DNA of 64,000 nt from assembly GCA_011319805.1 (NCBI GenBank), contig SJRY01000111.1, forward strand, positions 372,001 through 436,000, read 5' to 3'. Of the stretch, positions 23,004 through 35,200 are shown piece by piece (position 1 is the first letter of the stretch; each line of letters starts with the position of its first letter). Both the position numbers and the translations under genes were made by a program. The DNA comes from Macrocybe gigantea. Its lineage: Eukaryota; Basidiomycota; Agaricomycetes; Agaricales; Callistosporiaceae. The notes beneath the pieces were generated by a model, which worked only from the letters and a program-made list of their open reading frames with translations, had not been told where the DNA came from and ran no database searches.

Positions 23004-24616
23004 CTAGCTCGGCCCCAGAATGTCACTCAACTCCTCCATGAATTTTTCATAGTCATCCTTCTTTTTCTTTCCTGCTTTGCTGGTAGCAAGAGCGGGTTTG
23101 TTGGCTGGTACAAGGCCAAATTGATCTTTGAGGGCGTTCAGCAGATCGGGACGCGCTGGACCTGGTGCCTCTTCGTCTCCCTCGCTGGGAGCAACTGACG
23201 GTGCAGCGTCGATCTTTGAAGAGGCGGACGACGGGGCATTCAACTTCCTCCGCTTCACGGTCGTAGGTACGAAGGCGGTCGCCTCCTTCTTGAGATTGCG
23301 TAATTGCGGTGCGGCTGATACGGTCGCAGCCGCTGTAACTACACTTGAAGCCGAATCTTGACTGCCTGGCGTTGAGCGGGGAACAAGTGCAGGTTTGGGT
23401 GGGAGGGATGGATGTGGTGTAGGCAGCGTGGACTGGGCCGCTCTATGGTCTTGGAATGTCTGGTGCGGTATTGACGATAGAGGATCTTGCAGAGCAGCCG
23501 CAGATCGCTTGCGCGGAAAGAACCCAGGTGGCGGCGGTGGATAAGGTAAAAACGAAGGGGACATTCGCGGAACTCCCGGAGGTGGCGGAGGCGGTAAGAT
23601 ACCAGGAGGAAGCACGGGCATGGAAGGAAACGGGGGTATTGGTGCCCCCGCAGGGGGAGGTGGAGCGCCTGGTGGTGGCGGGGGTGGAGGTACGAGGCTT
23701 GGCAATATGGGTGGGGTGGGCCTGGCGGAAGTGGTGGTTGAACGGGAAAAGAGGGCCCTACAGAGCTTCGTTAGACTGGCTTCCTCGTGCAGGGAAGGAT
23801 GACGTACCCTGAGCAGACGGAGGACCCTCAGGAAGGGAAATATCTTCGTCGCTCTGACGTCTTCCTCTTGGGTCGGTGGGGGACCTTCCGGCATGATAAC
23901 CTCATCATCGGATGCTTTGCAACATAGTAAGACAGACGTTTCGTCGTTCACATTTGCAGACTCACCAGTGGATTCTGCTTCGCTGTCGACAAGGAGAGCT
24001 TTGAAGCTACGCTGCGGTGATCGATACGAATTACGACTCACGACGCTCCATGGATTCATATGGATTCATGACTGGGTCATAATATATGCTCTCTCTGGGT
24101 GACGGGGTAGACCATTTTTCTTGAAAAGATTCCGTTTGGGAAGAATGATTTCTTCTTCTGCTTCTCCCTCTTTCCTACGTGGCCGATAGACGAGACGACG
24201 GGCTTCCGGATGCTCCTCAACATATTCCGCTTTCTTCCTGTTGATCTTTTCAAGTTCTGCCTTGAGCTCGGCAAGACGGGACTTTTCAGATGGGTCGTTG
24301 GCTTCTTCGAGCCGCTTGATTTCGTCTTCGAGATCTTCAAAGGGTGTCAGAACGGCATTGGGGCAGAGAACAAAGGAGACAGCTCACCCCATGTATCCTT
24401 TTTCACGATCGCAAGGTCGCGAGCCTTTGCGCGTTCTGCCTTATTCTACACGACTTAGAAGAAAATATATGGAGATAGGGAAAGTTGCTCGCTTTTTTGA
24501 GCTCTTTCTTGCGAAGAGACTTGCCTGGACTATGTTGTGAATTAATAAATCGATAAAGTGGAATAGAGCTGCGTACGATATGCGTCTGCGGGGTTGAGGT
24601 TCTTGCCTTTGGCCAT
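23004..24616 (-). CDS. WBP11-family spliceosome-associated protein
   Basis: The ATG at 24616 gives MAKGKNLNPADAYRK and then a highly charged N-terminal domain after splicing: RKKELKKNKAERAKARDLAI, LEDEIKRLEEANDPSEKSRL and KKAEYVEEHPEARRLVYRPR. This is the Wbp11 N-terminal domain. The centre is acidic and the C-terminal half is proline-rich, with runs such as PPPPPPPGAPPPPAG and PPPPPPGVPRMSP, ending FMEELSDILGPS. Human WBP11/SNP70 binds WW domains and PQBP1 in the nucleus and supports pre-mRNA splicing. The intron 24492-24446 begins with GC (AAAAAA/GCGAGC) and still yields the conserved ELKKNKAER join. The gene is divergent from the RNF10-like gene, with ATGs about 113 bp apart. Confidence 0.8.
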
Positions 24617-24728
24617 GGAAGAAGGAAGAGTCACGTGGTCGGGTCGGTCACCGTTTACGAGTCAGTCGGCCTGGATGACATCTTCCCAGCTTCCCCTTAC
24701 GAGGGAAGCTCTCTCCTCCTCGTCGGCG

Positions 24729-26798
24729 ATGACATCCAATTCAGCGCGACCTCCAGCGTCCAAACGTTCCGCAAAGATGTCCCAGAACCACTCCTTGAAT
24801 GTGAACGATCTGCTCAATTTCACGTTGCCGCCCCGCCAGCCCAGGCCACCAACCAATCTCCCAAGGAGGAGCAGAAAGACTGGCACACATCAAGGAGTCT
24901 GGAACAAGGAGCGTGAGTGCTGCCTCATTTGTGCCCCCTGGCTATTTAAAATCTTCATACACGTTGGCCAGGTTTCGTCAATGCGCAATACCGATTCGTC
25001 ATGCATCCAGGAGGAGATTACACCGTGCACTTCGCGGACCCTGATATGTATGCATGGCTTATCTGCGCCTCTTATTCACGTTGTCGATCTTGAGTTTAGC
25101 TTCTTTCAATGGCAAGATATTTTGCAGGTCATCATTCCCCGTTCTTCGACGCTGGCGTCTACATCATCAAATGGAAGTGAGGCTGAAGGCAACACAACTT
25201 GTCCAATTTGCCTTTCTTCACCTGTTGCTCCTCGTATGACGAAATGTGGCCATGTCAGTCTATTATGTGTTGATTCATGCCTCCATGTATTGACCTTTAC
25301 GACCAAGATTTTCTGTTTCCCTTGCATACTCCACTATCTCGGCAACTCGGACAACAAGTGGGCCAGATGCCCGATATGTTTCGATTCTGTGAACGAGAGG
25401 CAGCTCAAGACTGTCAGGTGGTACGATGGCCCCGTGCCACTAGATGGCGATAGCGCAATTCATCCTTCCTCGTCAACGAGCACCATCGATCATGCCGCAC
25501 ATACTGATCTCCACCCTGGATCCACTCTACGTATGCGGCTTATGCAACGACCCCAGATAACGACTCTGGCACTGCCGCGTTCCCACTATTGGCCTTCTGA
25601 TCTCTTGCCTCCCCACAAAGCTCCTTTCCATTTCCTTCCAGACGTTTTCCTCTTTGCGAAATTCATGCTTGCCACTCCAGAATACCTAATCACGGAACTC
25701 TCCAAAAATCTCGACGAACTAGGGACCGAGCGTCGAGTGCTTTCCGAGATGAATGATGACCTTGGTATATCGTTCGTCGACGGCGCAGAACAGAAGGTTC
25801 GGAACCAGATTGCGAAGGCTGCTGCCCTGGAGTCTCCATTATTGAAGGAACAGGTCGAGAAGGCGCTTCGTGACCAGCAGGACATCGGTGAACGATTTGG
25901 GTCGCACATCCAAAAATCGACACTTGCTGGTGTTCAACAACGCGAGGATATTCCAGAGGAATTTCTCGCCCTCAAGAGTTCCGGCACATCTACACCTGCC
26001 TCTAACGAGAAGGCTGTGAAACCTGTCCCTGCACAAGGCAAGAACCCGCCTCGACAACGCCGCAACGTGAACCCGCCCCCTCCATCGACATCAACATACT
26101 ACTTCTATCAGGCCGCCTCTGGACAGTCCTTGTTCCTTCATCCGCTTGACATCCGAATACTCCTGTCGCATTTCCGTAGCTATTCTTCATTTCCCAACGA
26201 GATTACCATCCGGGTAGAAGCGTATTCGGAAGGGACCGTCAATGATGACTTGCGTAAACGGTGCAAGTATCTTGCCCACATGCCGGAAGGCGCAGACGTG
26301 GTGTTTGTCGAGGCTGATCTTGCGGGCGTCGTAGGTGCCGAGGGCTTGAAGAACTTTGATGGTGCGTTGAAGATGCGTACATCAAGACGTAAGGAGAAGG
26401 GGAGGAAAGAGGATCGCGCTCGTGCCAAGGCCGAGGAGGTGGAGAAGGAGAAACAGGTGGCTTCATGGATCGAACGGGCGCCGCGATCTGCGGTGGCGGA
26501 GGCGCCGTCTGGATACGTGATACGGGAATCTACGCCGTCGCCCACGCAGGAAACGGAGGAAGCAGACCGACCTGCGCCTCCCCCAGTGCAAGGCGCCTGG
26601 GGAACGCGCAGCTTTGCTTCAACTCTGCATTCCTCGCCTCCAAGCAACAACACCAATCATCCAGCTCCAAGACGAGAGGTGAATGAATGGGACCTAGACG
26701 ATCTGTGGCAGCAACTCGAACGGAACGCCGGACGACGTAACAAGCGCAGCAACAAGGTCGTCATCCTCGGCGGCGGAGGGGCCGGTCGTAGACGCTAA
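24729..26798 (+). CDS. RNF10-type RING finger protein
   Basis: The start ATG 24729 (MTSNSARPPASKRSAKMS) is preferred because homologs begin shortly before the conserved LNVNDLLNFTLPPRQ; in-frame ATGs at 24615 and 24675 exist. Introns remove segments inside the long open frame: the exons join as KERFVNAQYRFVMHPGGDYT, then DPDIFFQWQDILQVIIP, then the RING finger TTCPICLSSPVAPRMTKCGH / IFCFPCILHYL / CPICFDSV. In RNF10 the same WEEVIQV...CPICL...CGHIFCWPCILHYL order occurs. RNF10 and yeast Mag2 act as ubiquitin ligases for 40S ribosomal proteins on stalled ribosomes; this role is inherited from the family. A lysine/arginine-rich segment (26380-26460) and a glycine-rich end (VVILGGGGAGRRR) close the protein. 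No frame break to TAA 26796-26798. Confidence 0.85.
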   Translation: MTSNSARPPASKRSAKMSQNHSLNVNDLLNFTLPPRQPRPPTNLPRRSRKTGTHQGVWNKERECCLICAPWLFKIFIHVGQVSSMRNTDSSCIQEEITPCTSRTLICMHGLSAPLIHVVDLEFSFFQWQDILQVIIPRSSTLASTSSNGSEAEGNTTCPICLSSPVAPRMTKCGHVSLLCVDSCLHVLTFTTKIFCFPCILHYLGNSDNKWARCPICFDSVNERQLKTVRWYDGPVPLDGDSAIHPSSSTSTIDHAAHTDLHPGSTLRMRLMQRPQITTLALPRSHYWPSDLLPPHKAPFHFLPDVFLFAKFMLATPEYLITELSKNLDELGTERRVLSEMNDDLGISFVDGAEQKVRNQIAKAAALESPLLKEQVEKALRDQQDIGERFGSHIQKSTLAGVQQREDIPEEFLALKSSGTSTPASNEKAVKPVPAQGKNPPRQRRNVNPPPPSTSTYYFYQAASGQSLFLHPLDIRILLSHFRSYSSFPNEITIRVEAYSEGTVNDDLRKRCKYLAHMPEGADVVFVEADLAGVVGAEGLKNFDGALKMRTSRRKEKGRKEDRARAKAEEVEKEKQVASWIERAPRSAVAEAPSGYVIRESTPSPTQETEEADRPAPPPVQGAWGTRSFASTLHSSPPSNNTNHPAPRREVNEWDLDDLWQQLERNAGRRNKRSNKVVILGGGGAGRRR

Positions 26799-27227
26799 CC
26801 TATTGGATAAGTTTGTAGAACCATAATATCGCACTCCAACCCGAGTCAGATCCTTCCCTTTGCTTTTTCGTTCGCAACAGCTTGAGTTGAAATCAGAAAT
26901 ATAAAAATGTCGTGTCTCTAACGGTACAAATCTCAAAGCATAATAACATGTGTATTTTTTAGTCCTATTGTATGCCGAGTATCCATCGTTGGCGCGATTG
27001 AATGTAGAAAAGAAGGGAGTAGGTAAGGAATTTTCGGTATATAGACACAGCGCTAGAGAGACATGTGCACGACGGGAATGAAGCGGAAGCAGCAAAGCGC
27101 AAGGATACAAGTATGGACTCGTCAGGACAACCAGTGTAAGAAAACAAGAGGATGACGGCGTAATGAACAAAGCACAGCCCTGTCGTCATAACGTGCATCA
27201 AAGTTGCCGTGGGCGTGATATCGAAGA

Positions 27228-28533
27228 TCAGATGATTTGAAGATAATTTGACGGAGCGACTAGAGTTGGTTTGGACAATGAGGGAAAGACTATTGAGATG
27301 AAACGAGCGCTCTTACTTCCTTCGGCCCCATCTGCTTTCCTTGCTTGCCACCATTTCCCTTGTTTGTCGATGATATCAAGAACTTCACCTTTTGAGAACG
27401 AGATTTCGTTCGGATCATCTGGAGATGCTGTATCTGCGACCACGAAACCGAATTAGAGAGAGACGTGTTAGGTTAAAGAAATGATCTCACAGGAATAGAG
27501 TGCTTTCGCTTTATAATTATATGACTCTGAGGGACGCTGTACATCGCTTCCGGCAGTGCTGTTGTTTCCACCGGCTCCTACACCAGCCATTAACGGTGAG
27601 CTCGGGCCATTGTCACCGCCACCGACCGATCCCGGTTCTCCTGCGGTATTGTTGATGCTGCCTGGCCCACCGGTTCCTCCACCAAAGCTTCGGTTCGCTG
27701 CACCTCGTTTATACTGCCAGCGCCAAAGCTGTTCTGGCTTCTGCCCGCCGGAGCACCAAACCCACCGGATCCAATCTTGGGCTCGTATGGGTCGTGAGAA
27801 CCGATGCCTCCACCGATGCCGTGCCGTAATTGGGTGCGTATCCGTTACTGGAACCCATGTTGTGGACGGATGCTTGTCGTGTTCGACGTCGTCGTGAGGG
27901 GGAGTGAGGCCACCTGTGCCAAGAGAATTGAAGATATGAAGAGATAGGGAATCTTCTTCGGATGTGAAGTAGAGAACCCAGAGAATGTCCACGATAGCGA
28001 GAATGAGCCAACCTGCGCTCATCGCGTCCAAGGCGGGCACATGAGAAAAGATGCCCTCGTTGACTCCAAGCACAGCAAACACAATAGCTATGGCACCGAA
28101 GATGGAAATTTGGAAGCGGTGCATTGCTATAGAGTCGCTTGCCAGCGTGTAGAGAACGCCGAAGATGAGGAATAGCTGGAGAAAGATGGCAAACCATAAG
28201 ACTCCAACGAAGCCATTGCCAACTGGAATGCCAGCAGCGTCATGTTATGTGAGTAGAAACAGCATATTGAGGACTCACACTGTGCTGTCGCGACGGCTTG
28301 ACCTATAAAGGAGACAAACCACCCAATCTACGATGCCATGAAATTAAGAGTTGATTGGACTGCGGAGAGGTTAACTGACAACGTACAATGGCTAGAATGG
28401 TTGTGAAGAGAAAGAGATAGTGGGTGAGTATTGGAGTGAAGTCCAGAGCTTCATTTCCTCGAGGAGGCATGGATGGCGGCGGGAAAGAAGTAATAGGAGG
28501 TGGTGGCCGCGTCGTTGGTCGTTGCCAGAGCAT
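27228..28533 (-). CDS. SHO1: SHO1 osmosensor, four TM helices plus SH3
   Basis: The ATG at 28533 ([13 protein letters not shown]) is followed by helix 1 [14 protein letters not shown], then [56 protein letters not shown] and [17 protein letters not shown], the standard SHO1 membrane block. A glycine/serine-rich linker leads to the SH3 domain [34 protein letters not shown] and [10 protein letters not shown], complete at TGA 27228-27230. SHO1 anchors the HOG osmostress cascade at the plasma membrane and its SH3 binds Pbs2. The linker changes frame twice, near 27818 and 27703; one added G at each place restores [19 protein letters not shown] and [17 protein letters not shown], so these are probably one-base deletions in the assembly. 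Introns flank the ALYSY and EGIAPS junctions. Confidence 0.85.
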
Positions 28534-28581
28534 CGTCTGCGGATTCTTGTGCGACCAAATTCACGTGACTTGTTAACTCGA

Positions 28582-29406
28582 CTATAGTACAGCCTTCCAC
28601 TCTAGAATGTGGAGGTCACACATGCAGCCTTTGGATCCTACATAGTCCTTCACCGTTTTTCTGTGAATGAATCCGTTCTTCTCAAACACCCGCACACTGC
28701 CTTCGTTGCCCCCCAACGCCGTTACCACCACATGCTTGACATTCATCCTCGGAATCGCCCATTCAGACATAATGGTTCCAATCACGTCCGTCATGATGCC
28801 TCGGTTATGGTGAGAAGGCTTGAGATAGTCTGCACACGTTCAACTGTAGTATAAAAAGACTCACGCCCAGATCTACTCACCGCCGATGGTCCACACGATC
28901 TCTGGGTCTCCTACGGGACGGCTTCTGTTCTCCTCCACGTCAATTGTTGCATCGAAATGCTCCAACAATCTCTTGTCGAGACATCGCTTGAAACCGAAAT
29001 CGCCCAGAAATACATCGCCTCCTTGAGGCTGCAGTTCTCTGATGGTTCTCAGGGGGCTCTCTCCAACAATGATGAGCTGTTTCGTGTCTTTGGCGGCTTC
29101 GAGCTCGGCCAATACAGCATCGCATGGTGGCTTGATACTCTGCTGAAAAGTTATTGCATCCTCTACGCCATAAGTCCATCGCTATTCAGTCTGTTCCCGT
29201 AAGATCTCACCTATCAAGTATGGCCTAGGCACTCCTGGCAACCATTCATTTATTCTTGGATCATTCAGAATCGGAGTACAATCGTCCGGATCAGTCAATC
29301 GCGGAGGGGTGATGATAATGTTGGGGTGTTTTTTCAGCGTGAGGAATACTTCCCCCGTCTCTGAATTCGTCTGAAGTGGATGTAGCTGAGGGTTGATGGA
29401 AGCCAT
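28582..29406 (-). CDS. GNAT-family N-acetyltransferase
   Basis: The ATG at 29406 starts MASINPQLHPLQTNSETGEV; ITPPRLTDPDDCTPILNDPR and INEWLPGVPRPYLIG follow, the usual opening of fungal RimJ/GNAT proteins (small-molecule or protein N-acyltransferases). Later exons give DVFLGDFGFKRC, IVWTIGDYLKPSHHNRGIMT (the acetyl-CoA pyrophosphate loop Q/RxxGxG/A region, here HNRGIM) and VTALGGNEGSVRVFEKNGF, the conserved N-x-x-S-xx-V-x-E-K-x-GF motif. The protein ends at TAG 28582-28584 after LHILEWKAVL. Two introns of about 50 bp. Acetyl-CoA binding is well supported; the substrate cannot be deduced. Confidence 0.8.
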
Positions 29407-29802
29407 GTTTTGTTTCTGTGCAGAACGGTATCACTGCCTTTTTATCATCTTTTTTTTTTTTTTTTAAATTTCGGTCTGAACAGACCGCTCAGTTGTTCCC
29501 TTTGGTAATGTGATATTTCGACCATCTGAGCAAGCTGCCCCGGAAATGACTACAAAGAAACGTATTGTACACAGTAAGTGTAAGCACGGACACTGATATA
29601 CGTAGCACCCAAGGCTTTCTCTTTTCCTATTTGAAAAGTGCACACAAATGTATTGGCTTTTCCCAGCGCGTCATCTGATTATCGCCATCATAGAGATGGG
29701 AACGAAATGCCACAGGTGACGGTCAGCGCAAACCTGGAGTGAGAACCACATATCCTTTTTCGCTCCTCTTTCCTCCGCTATCACACACATGGCTACCCGG
29801 CA
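29407..29802. other. Intergenic between two minus-strand genes
   Basis: A run of about 17 thymines lies near 29449-29465, just upstream of the acetyltransferase start; on the minus strand this is a poly(dA) tract typical of fungal promoters. No coding signal seen. Confidence 0.4.
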
Positions 29803-31214
29803 TCATCTGCGCGATGATGAGTACGGAAGTCCGAGATCTACGTACATTGGGCGCATACCTGTGAAGCGTAACGCTGGTTTCTTTCCAACACGTTGAATCT
29901 CGATACCTTTTTTGCCCCGAATCTTCTCTTCCTGTTCCGGAAGCTGAGATAATTCCACCGAGAAAGGCATGTCCTTCATTTCGACGTCCGTGAATGTTGT
30001 GGCAACTTCGCCATCGGATAATTCCCGTTCCCAACGAAAGTGATTCATCCAGCCAGTCGTTGAAGTCACCGCCGCCGGTGCGGTTTCTCCGATCGTCAAT
30101 GTCGTGAGGCCTGCGAAGCGCAAAGCTGTTCCCCGTGTGTTGTTTGTCTTGTTGGCTTTGCGTTGTAGATGAAGAAACGATGTGACCACGACCGGAACAT
30201 TGCATACGATCAATGACACGCAGTCCTCTACAACGGCTGCGACCACTTCTTTGGGGCCGCTGCCACAAGGTGGTCAATGCAACCCGTGATAGCAAGTCAC
30301 TTGATTTTTCTTACGCGTGAATAAATATGAACGCCGCGTGGACGAGAGAAACGATCGTTGTGATGAGACAGGTCGAGAAAATGACTGACAGCCTTCTCCG
30401 AAGCTTCCTGTCACTGAGGTCGCGGAGAAGCCTGAGCGGCGCCACGATGAGGATTAGGTCAGAGAGGACGTCGGCTATATCATAGCCGCCGATGCTGAGC
30501 ATTTTTGGAACCAATGGACAAAACGGAAGCGACTACTCACTGACAAGCTGTAAAATGACGACTTGCTTTGTGAGCATGCATTGCGGATTGGGTCTGTATT
30601 TCCAGGATGGATGGGGTTCGCAGACCCAGAAAAGCTGTGTGACAAGGACTACTGTCGTAAGGAAGAAAAGAAGCGCGACGATCAACAGGCGAGAGCGCCT
30701 GAGGGGACTGGGATCGATGCGGATTATCGAGAACAAGATTGAGAGTCGAGCGAACCTGACAACACCAGGTCAACTCTGCCCTGGGTACAAGAAGCAAGGA
30801 TATGGGCGCGCACCAGACGACAGTGTAAAACGGTGCTGCCATCATGTAATATGCAGCAACCATGACTGGCCTTGGACTGGAATTCGTGATGTGGATGAAA
30901 CAGCCAGAGAACATGACCAGCTGCGACAGGGCGGAGAGAAATGCCCAAGCCTGCCATAAGTTGCATCGCTTCAGCGACGAGCCTTGTAGCATGTAGTTGG
31001 AAGACCCACATCATCGGCCCAATACCTTCCTCGACGAATCCATAGACGATAGATTGTAGTCGCTATTGCAGGAATCGTGCAGACCACGGCAGTGACTAAT
31101 AGCGGAGGAGTATATACGTGTCACTGAAGACGTGAATCAAGGACACTCACTTCCAATTGCGACTAGGGGATCGGCGGCATTCAGTGGCATGTAGGAGGTT
31201 GAGACGAAAAACAT
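29803..31214 (-). CDS. Fungal rhodopsin-like seven-helix integral membrane protein
   Basis: The ATG at 31214 opens MFFVSTSYMPLNAADPL and joins by splicing to ITAVVCTIPAIATTIYRLWI-RRGRYWADDVWA, the RLxxRR...WxDD motif of fungal Pth11/rhodopsin-like membrane proteins. Further joins give WAFLSALSQLVMFSGCF, AAPFYTVVWFARLSILFSII, LLIVALLFFLTTVVLVTQLFW, GGYDIADVLSDLILIVAPLRLL and TCLITTIVSLVHAAFIF. That makes seven hydrophobic segments. The cytosolic tail is polar, ends at 29803, and contains RELSDGEVATTFTDVEM. The join VVW/FARLS (intron GTGCGC...TTGTCAG) restores the conserved ARxSIxFSIIR segment. Family members are proposed to be G-protein-coupled-receptor-like, but most have no known ligand. No frame break found. 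Confidence 0.65.
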
Positions 31215-31365
31215 CAGGATACCGAAATATATTCATGCTCGAAGTTCAGAGTTAGCCTGGTGAGAATTTAGCTGACTTCGAAATCATCAATCAGCACTGG
31301 AGGGTTGTATAGCCTTTTTAGCGGGGGTGACGTTAGTGCTAAATGTGGGCCGACTACTCCACAAA

Positions 31366-31718
31366 TCAATCGTTTCCAAGGACTCTGGCTTTCCCGAGAT
31401 TTCTGAGAAGCTCGGTGCAAGATCCTTGTAAATTGTAATGTGCTTTGGTGTTTTTTCCCTTCCGGCGGATGAAATTCGAGGTAGCGAAGGCGTCCTCTGG
31501 TGCTCCAGAAGTTTGGCCATCGACCCTCTGTTGTATGGCGTTTCCAGAGTTGTCCCTTATATCTCCTTTGCCGACGTCGAAGCAGAAGCCCTGGTGCGTG
31601 AACTCGGACTGTGAAACATCACAAGAGTGCATCTCCAACTGTGACATGAGTTGGAATGAAGAGCACTTACGTCGGCTGAATGGATCGTGGGCTGAGGGGA
31701 CATGCAGTGACAAGACAT
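31366..31718 (-). CDS. Doubtful small gene, unknown
   Basis: On the minus strand an ATG at 31718 (MSCHCMSPQPTIHSAD) can be spliced over a short GTAAGT...TCACAG intron into a frame that stays open to TGA 31366-31368 (LEMHSCDVSQSEFTHQ... to GKARVLGND). An overlapping frame, 31287-31520, is also open and has a coding-like composition (SLPRISSAGREKTPKHI). I do not recognise either, and they cannot both be right. It may be a decayed gene fragment. The plus strand here also has a 123-codon ORF, so open length alone is weak evidence. Confidence 0.2.
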
Positions 31719-32270
31719 GGTTGCTCGCAGATGCCACATCACAAGGGCTTAAACAGGGAGACTTTTTTTCTTCTTCGTTTGGGATTGCACAGGTTAAAGT
31801 CAAAAATGTTCAGTAAATCGCATGCGCGTTCCTTTGGTGCTTCGAGCGTGTCGACTCGCGCTTCCCGAACCGGCAGATGCACTTGAATTTCTGATGCTTT
31901 CGTCGTATCATACTTAGCGGACGTGACACGGATACGTAGCCGTGTTGTTCAGGGTAGCTATGGTCCAAAATAGCTCGGCTACGTGGCAGCCATCCTTCGA
32001 TGGAGACGACGAATGTTTCAAGCGACAACGATACAACATGCGTCTGGCCGACCCGCCTGGCGCACACGCATTCGGCGGAATGATCGATGGCCGAGAGATG
32101 CCATCACGTGTAAAATTGTTCAGCCTGCCCTAACCAACAATCGATAAGATGATTTGTCACCGACTTGAAACTTTATCCTCCCCACACAATCGACAGTGGG
32201 CTCCCCTCTAGCAGACTGTGCATTCCACCTCACCCTTTCATTGTATCATTTGTTGTAAAATCTAGACACC
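31719..32270. other. Presumed promoter region of eEF2 copy 1
   Basis: No supported gene. A CT-rich stretch (32190-32260, containing CCCCTCTAGCAG and CCACCTCACCC) precedes the ATG at 32271, as is usual for highly expressed fungal translation genes. Confidence 0.35.
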
Positions 32271-35200
32271 ATGGTGTAAGTGATAATCTGGATACTCGGT
32301 ATCAACTCCTAATTGCTGCGTTTCAGTAACTTCACAGTAGGCGAGTCGTAACAGAGGCATCCACCCCGCATTTTCGACTAAACGTTTAGCAATTTCATAC
32401 CAACAGATCAGATCCGGGCTCTTATGGATCGCCCAACAAATATCCGTAACATGAGTGTCATTGCTCATGGTGAGCAATACGAGTCATGGCTCGTCTTAAT
32501 GTCGTTGTTTATCCCGTCGAATCTTAGTCGATCATGGTAAATCGACACTCACGGATTCCCTTGTGTCCAAGGCGGGGATTATCGCCACCGCCAAGGCTGG
32601 AGACATGCGTTTCACTGATACCCGGGAAGACGAAAAAGAGCGGGGAATCACTATCAAATCGACCGCTATCTCGATGTACTTCGAGGTCGATAAGGAAGAT
32701 CTCTCGGCGATCAAGCAGAAAACTGATGGTTTGCAATTTCATTTCACATCGGCCTGCATAATTGAGCTGACCATATCCATTATCGTGGCAGGAAACGAAT
32801 TCTTGATCAATTTGATCGACTCTCCAGGACACGTCGATTTCTCCTCCGAAGTCACAGCCGCTCTTCGAGTGACGGACGGAGCACTTGTTGTCGTCGATTG
32901 CGTGGAAGGTGTTTGCGTTCAAACGGAGACGGTGCTTCGGCAAGCACTTGCAGAACGAATCAAACCTGTCGTCATCATTAACAAGGTCGATCGTGCCTTG
33001 CTTGAATTGCAGGTCGACAAAGAGTCACTTTACCAATCGTTCCAGAGGACCATTGAAAATGTGAACGTTATCGTTTCCACATATCACGATGCCGCTCTGG
33101 TGATGTCCAGGTCTATCCTGACCAGGGTACGGTTGCTTTCGGCTCTGGTTTGCATGGATGGGGTTTCACTCTTCGCCAATTTTCCAACCGCTACGCGAAG
33201 AAATTCGGTGTCGATAAGGAGAAGATGATGCTGAAACTGTGGGGCGACAACTATTTCAATCCTGCGACAAAAAGTGGACAACAAACGGCACGGATGCCAA
33301 CGGCAAGCATCTCGAACGTGCTTTCAATCAATTCGTCCTGGACCCTATCTTCAGGATCTTCGACGCCGTCATGAACTTCAAGAAAGACACTGTCAACACG
33401 ATGCTCGAGAAGCTAGAAATCAAACTGGCACCGGAGGAGCGCGATCTTGAAGGCAAGCAACTCCTCAAGGCCGTAATGCGCAAGTTCCTTCCTGCCGGCG
33501 ATTCGTTGTTGGAGATGATCGTTATCAACCTTCCTTCTCCTGCTACTGCACAAAGATACCGTGTTGAAACCCTTTACGAAGGTCCCATGGATGACGAATC
33601 GGCCATTGGTATTAGAGATTGTGACCCGAACGGCCCTCTTGTTTTGTATGTTTCGAAGATGGTGCCCACATCTGATAAGGGACGCTTCTACGCATTCGGT
33701 CGTGTCTTCTCCGGTACTGTCAAATCTGGCCCGAAAATTCGTATCCAGGGTCCCAACTATGTCCCCGGGAAGAAGGAGGACCTTTTCGTGAAGTCCGTGC
33801 AGCGAACCGTCTTGATGATGGGTCGTTACATAGAGCCTATCGAGGATTGCCCTGCTGGAAACATTGTCGGTCTCGTCGGTATCGATCAATTCCTCTTGAA
33901 GAGTGGAACTTTGACCACTTCAGAAACGGCGCACAACATGCGTGTCATGAGATTCTCCGTTTCCCCTGTCGTCCAAGTCGCCGTCGAGGTCAAGAATGCG
34001 GCCGACTTGCCGAAGCTTGTCGAGGGTCTCAAACGTCTATCAAAATCGGATCCCTGTGTCCAAGCTTCGATTTCTGAAACAGGTGAACACATCGTAGCTG
34101 GTGCGGGAGAACTCCACCTCGAAATTTGCTTAAAGGCAGGCTACTTTTAATCCTTTGAGTTAATTTTATGTTGAATTTCTGTCATAGGACCTGCAAGAAG
34201 ATCACGCCGGTGTCCCTCTCAAGATTTCAGACCCTGTTGTTCCCTATCGTGAAACGGTCAGGGCGGAGTCCAGCATTGTCGCTCTATCGAAGTCGCAGAA
34301 CAAGCACAATCGACTCTACGTCAAAGCTCTGCCCCTCGACGAGGAGCTGACTAAGGCCATTGAAGCCGGCAAGGTCAATGCCCGCGATGATTACAAGATC
34401 CGCGCCCGTATTTTAGCGGATGAGTTTGGATGGGATGTTACAGAGGCAAGAAAAATTTGGGCGTTCGGTCCTGATACGACAGGTCCCAACCTTATGGTCG
34501 ATGTCACGAAAGGAGTGCAATATCTGAACGAAATCAAGGATTCTTGTATTGCAGCATTGCAATGGGCGACGAAAGAAGGTGTTCTCGCTGAAGAAAACAT
34601 GCGTGGAATCCGATTCAATGTCATCGATGTCACGGTGAGCATATCCCGTCCTACTCCAGTTCCGTGATTGACTTTTGTTCTCTAGCTTCATGCCGATGCT
34701 ATTCACCGTGGCGGCGGTCAGATCATCCCAACGATGCGTCGCGCTTCTTATGCTGCTTGCTTACTCGCCGACCCGACACTTCAGGAGCCGATCTATTTAG
34801 GTAAGTTGTTGTGCTTGGAAGCGTTGCTGGTAGCTTACCCCAGACAGTCGAAATCCAGTGCCCTGAGAATGCCATCGGTGGCATCTATAGCGTGTTAAAC
34901 AAACGTCGTGGTCAAGTTTTCAGCGAGGAGCAACGTCCGGGAACGCCTATGTTCACCGTCAAGGCGTATCTTCCTGTCAACGAGTCCTTCGGTTTCAATG
35001 GAGAGCTACGTTCCCATACCGCGGGCCAAGCTTTCCCTCAAAGTGTCTTCGATCACTGGGATCTCATGTCTGGATGTAAGCAGCGAGCCACACAAGACTT
35101 ATTTCGTTGATATTGACCCACATCACAAGCACCTCTTGAGAAGGGCAGCAAGCTCGAAGACCTCGTGACAAAGATTCGTGTCCGCAAAGGCCTGAAGGTG

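Noticed and set aside
26694..27201. Minus-strand ORFs of 158 and 78 codons after the RNF10-like gene
   Set aside because: They overlap the 3' end of a well-supported gene, lack a family match and have no splice structure.
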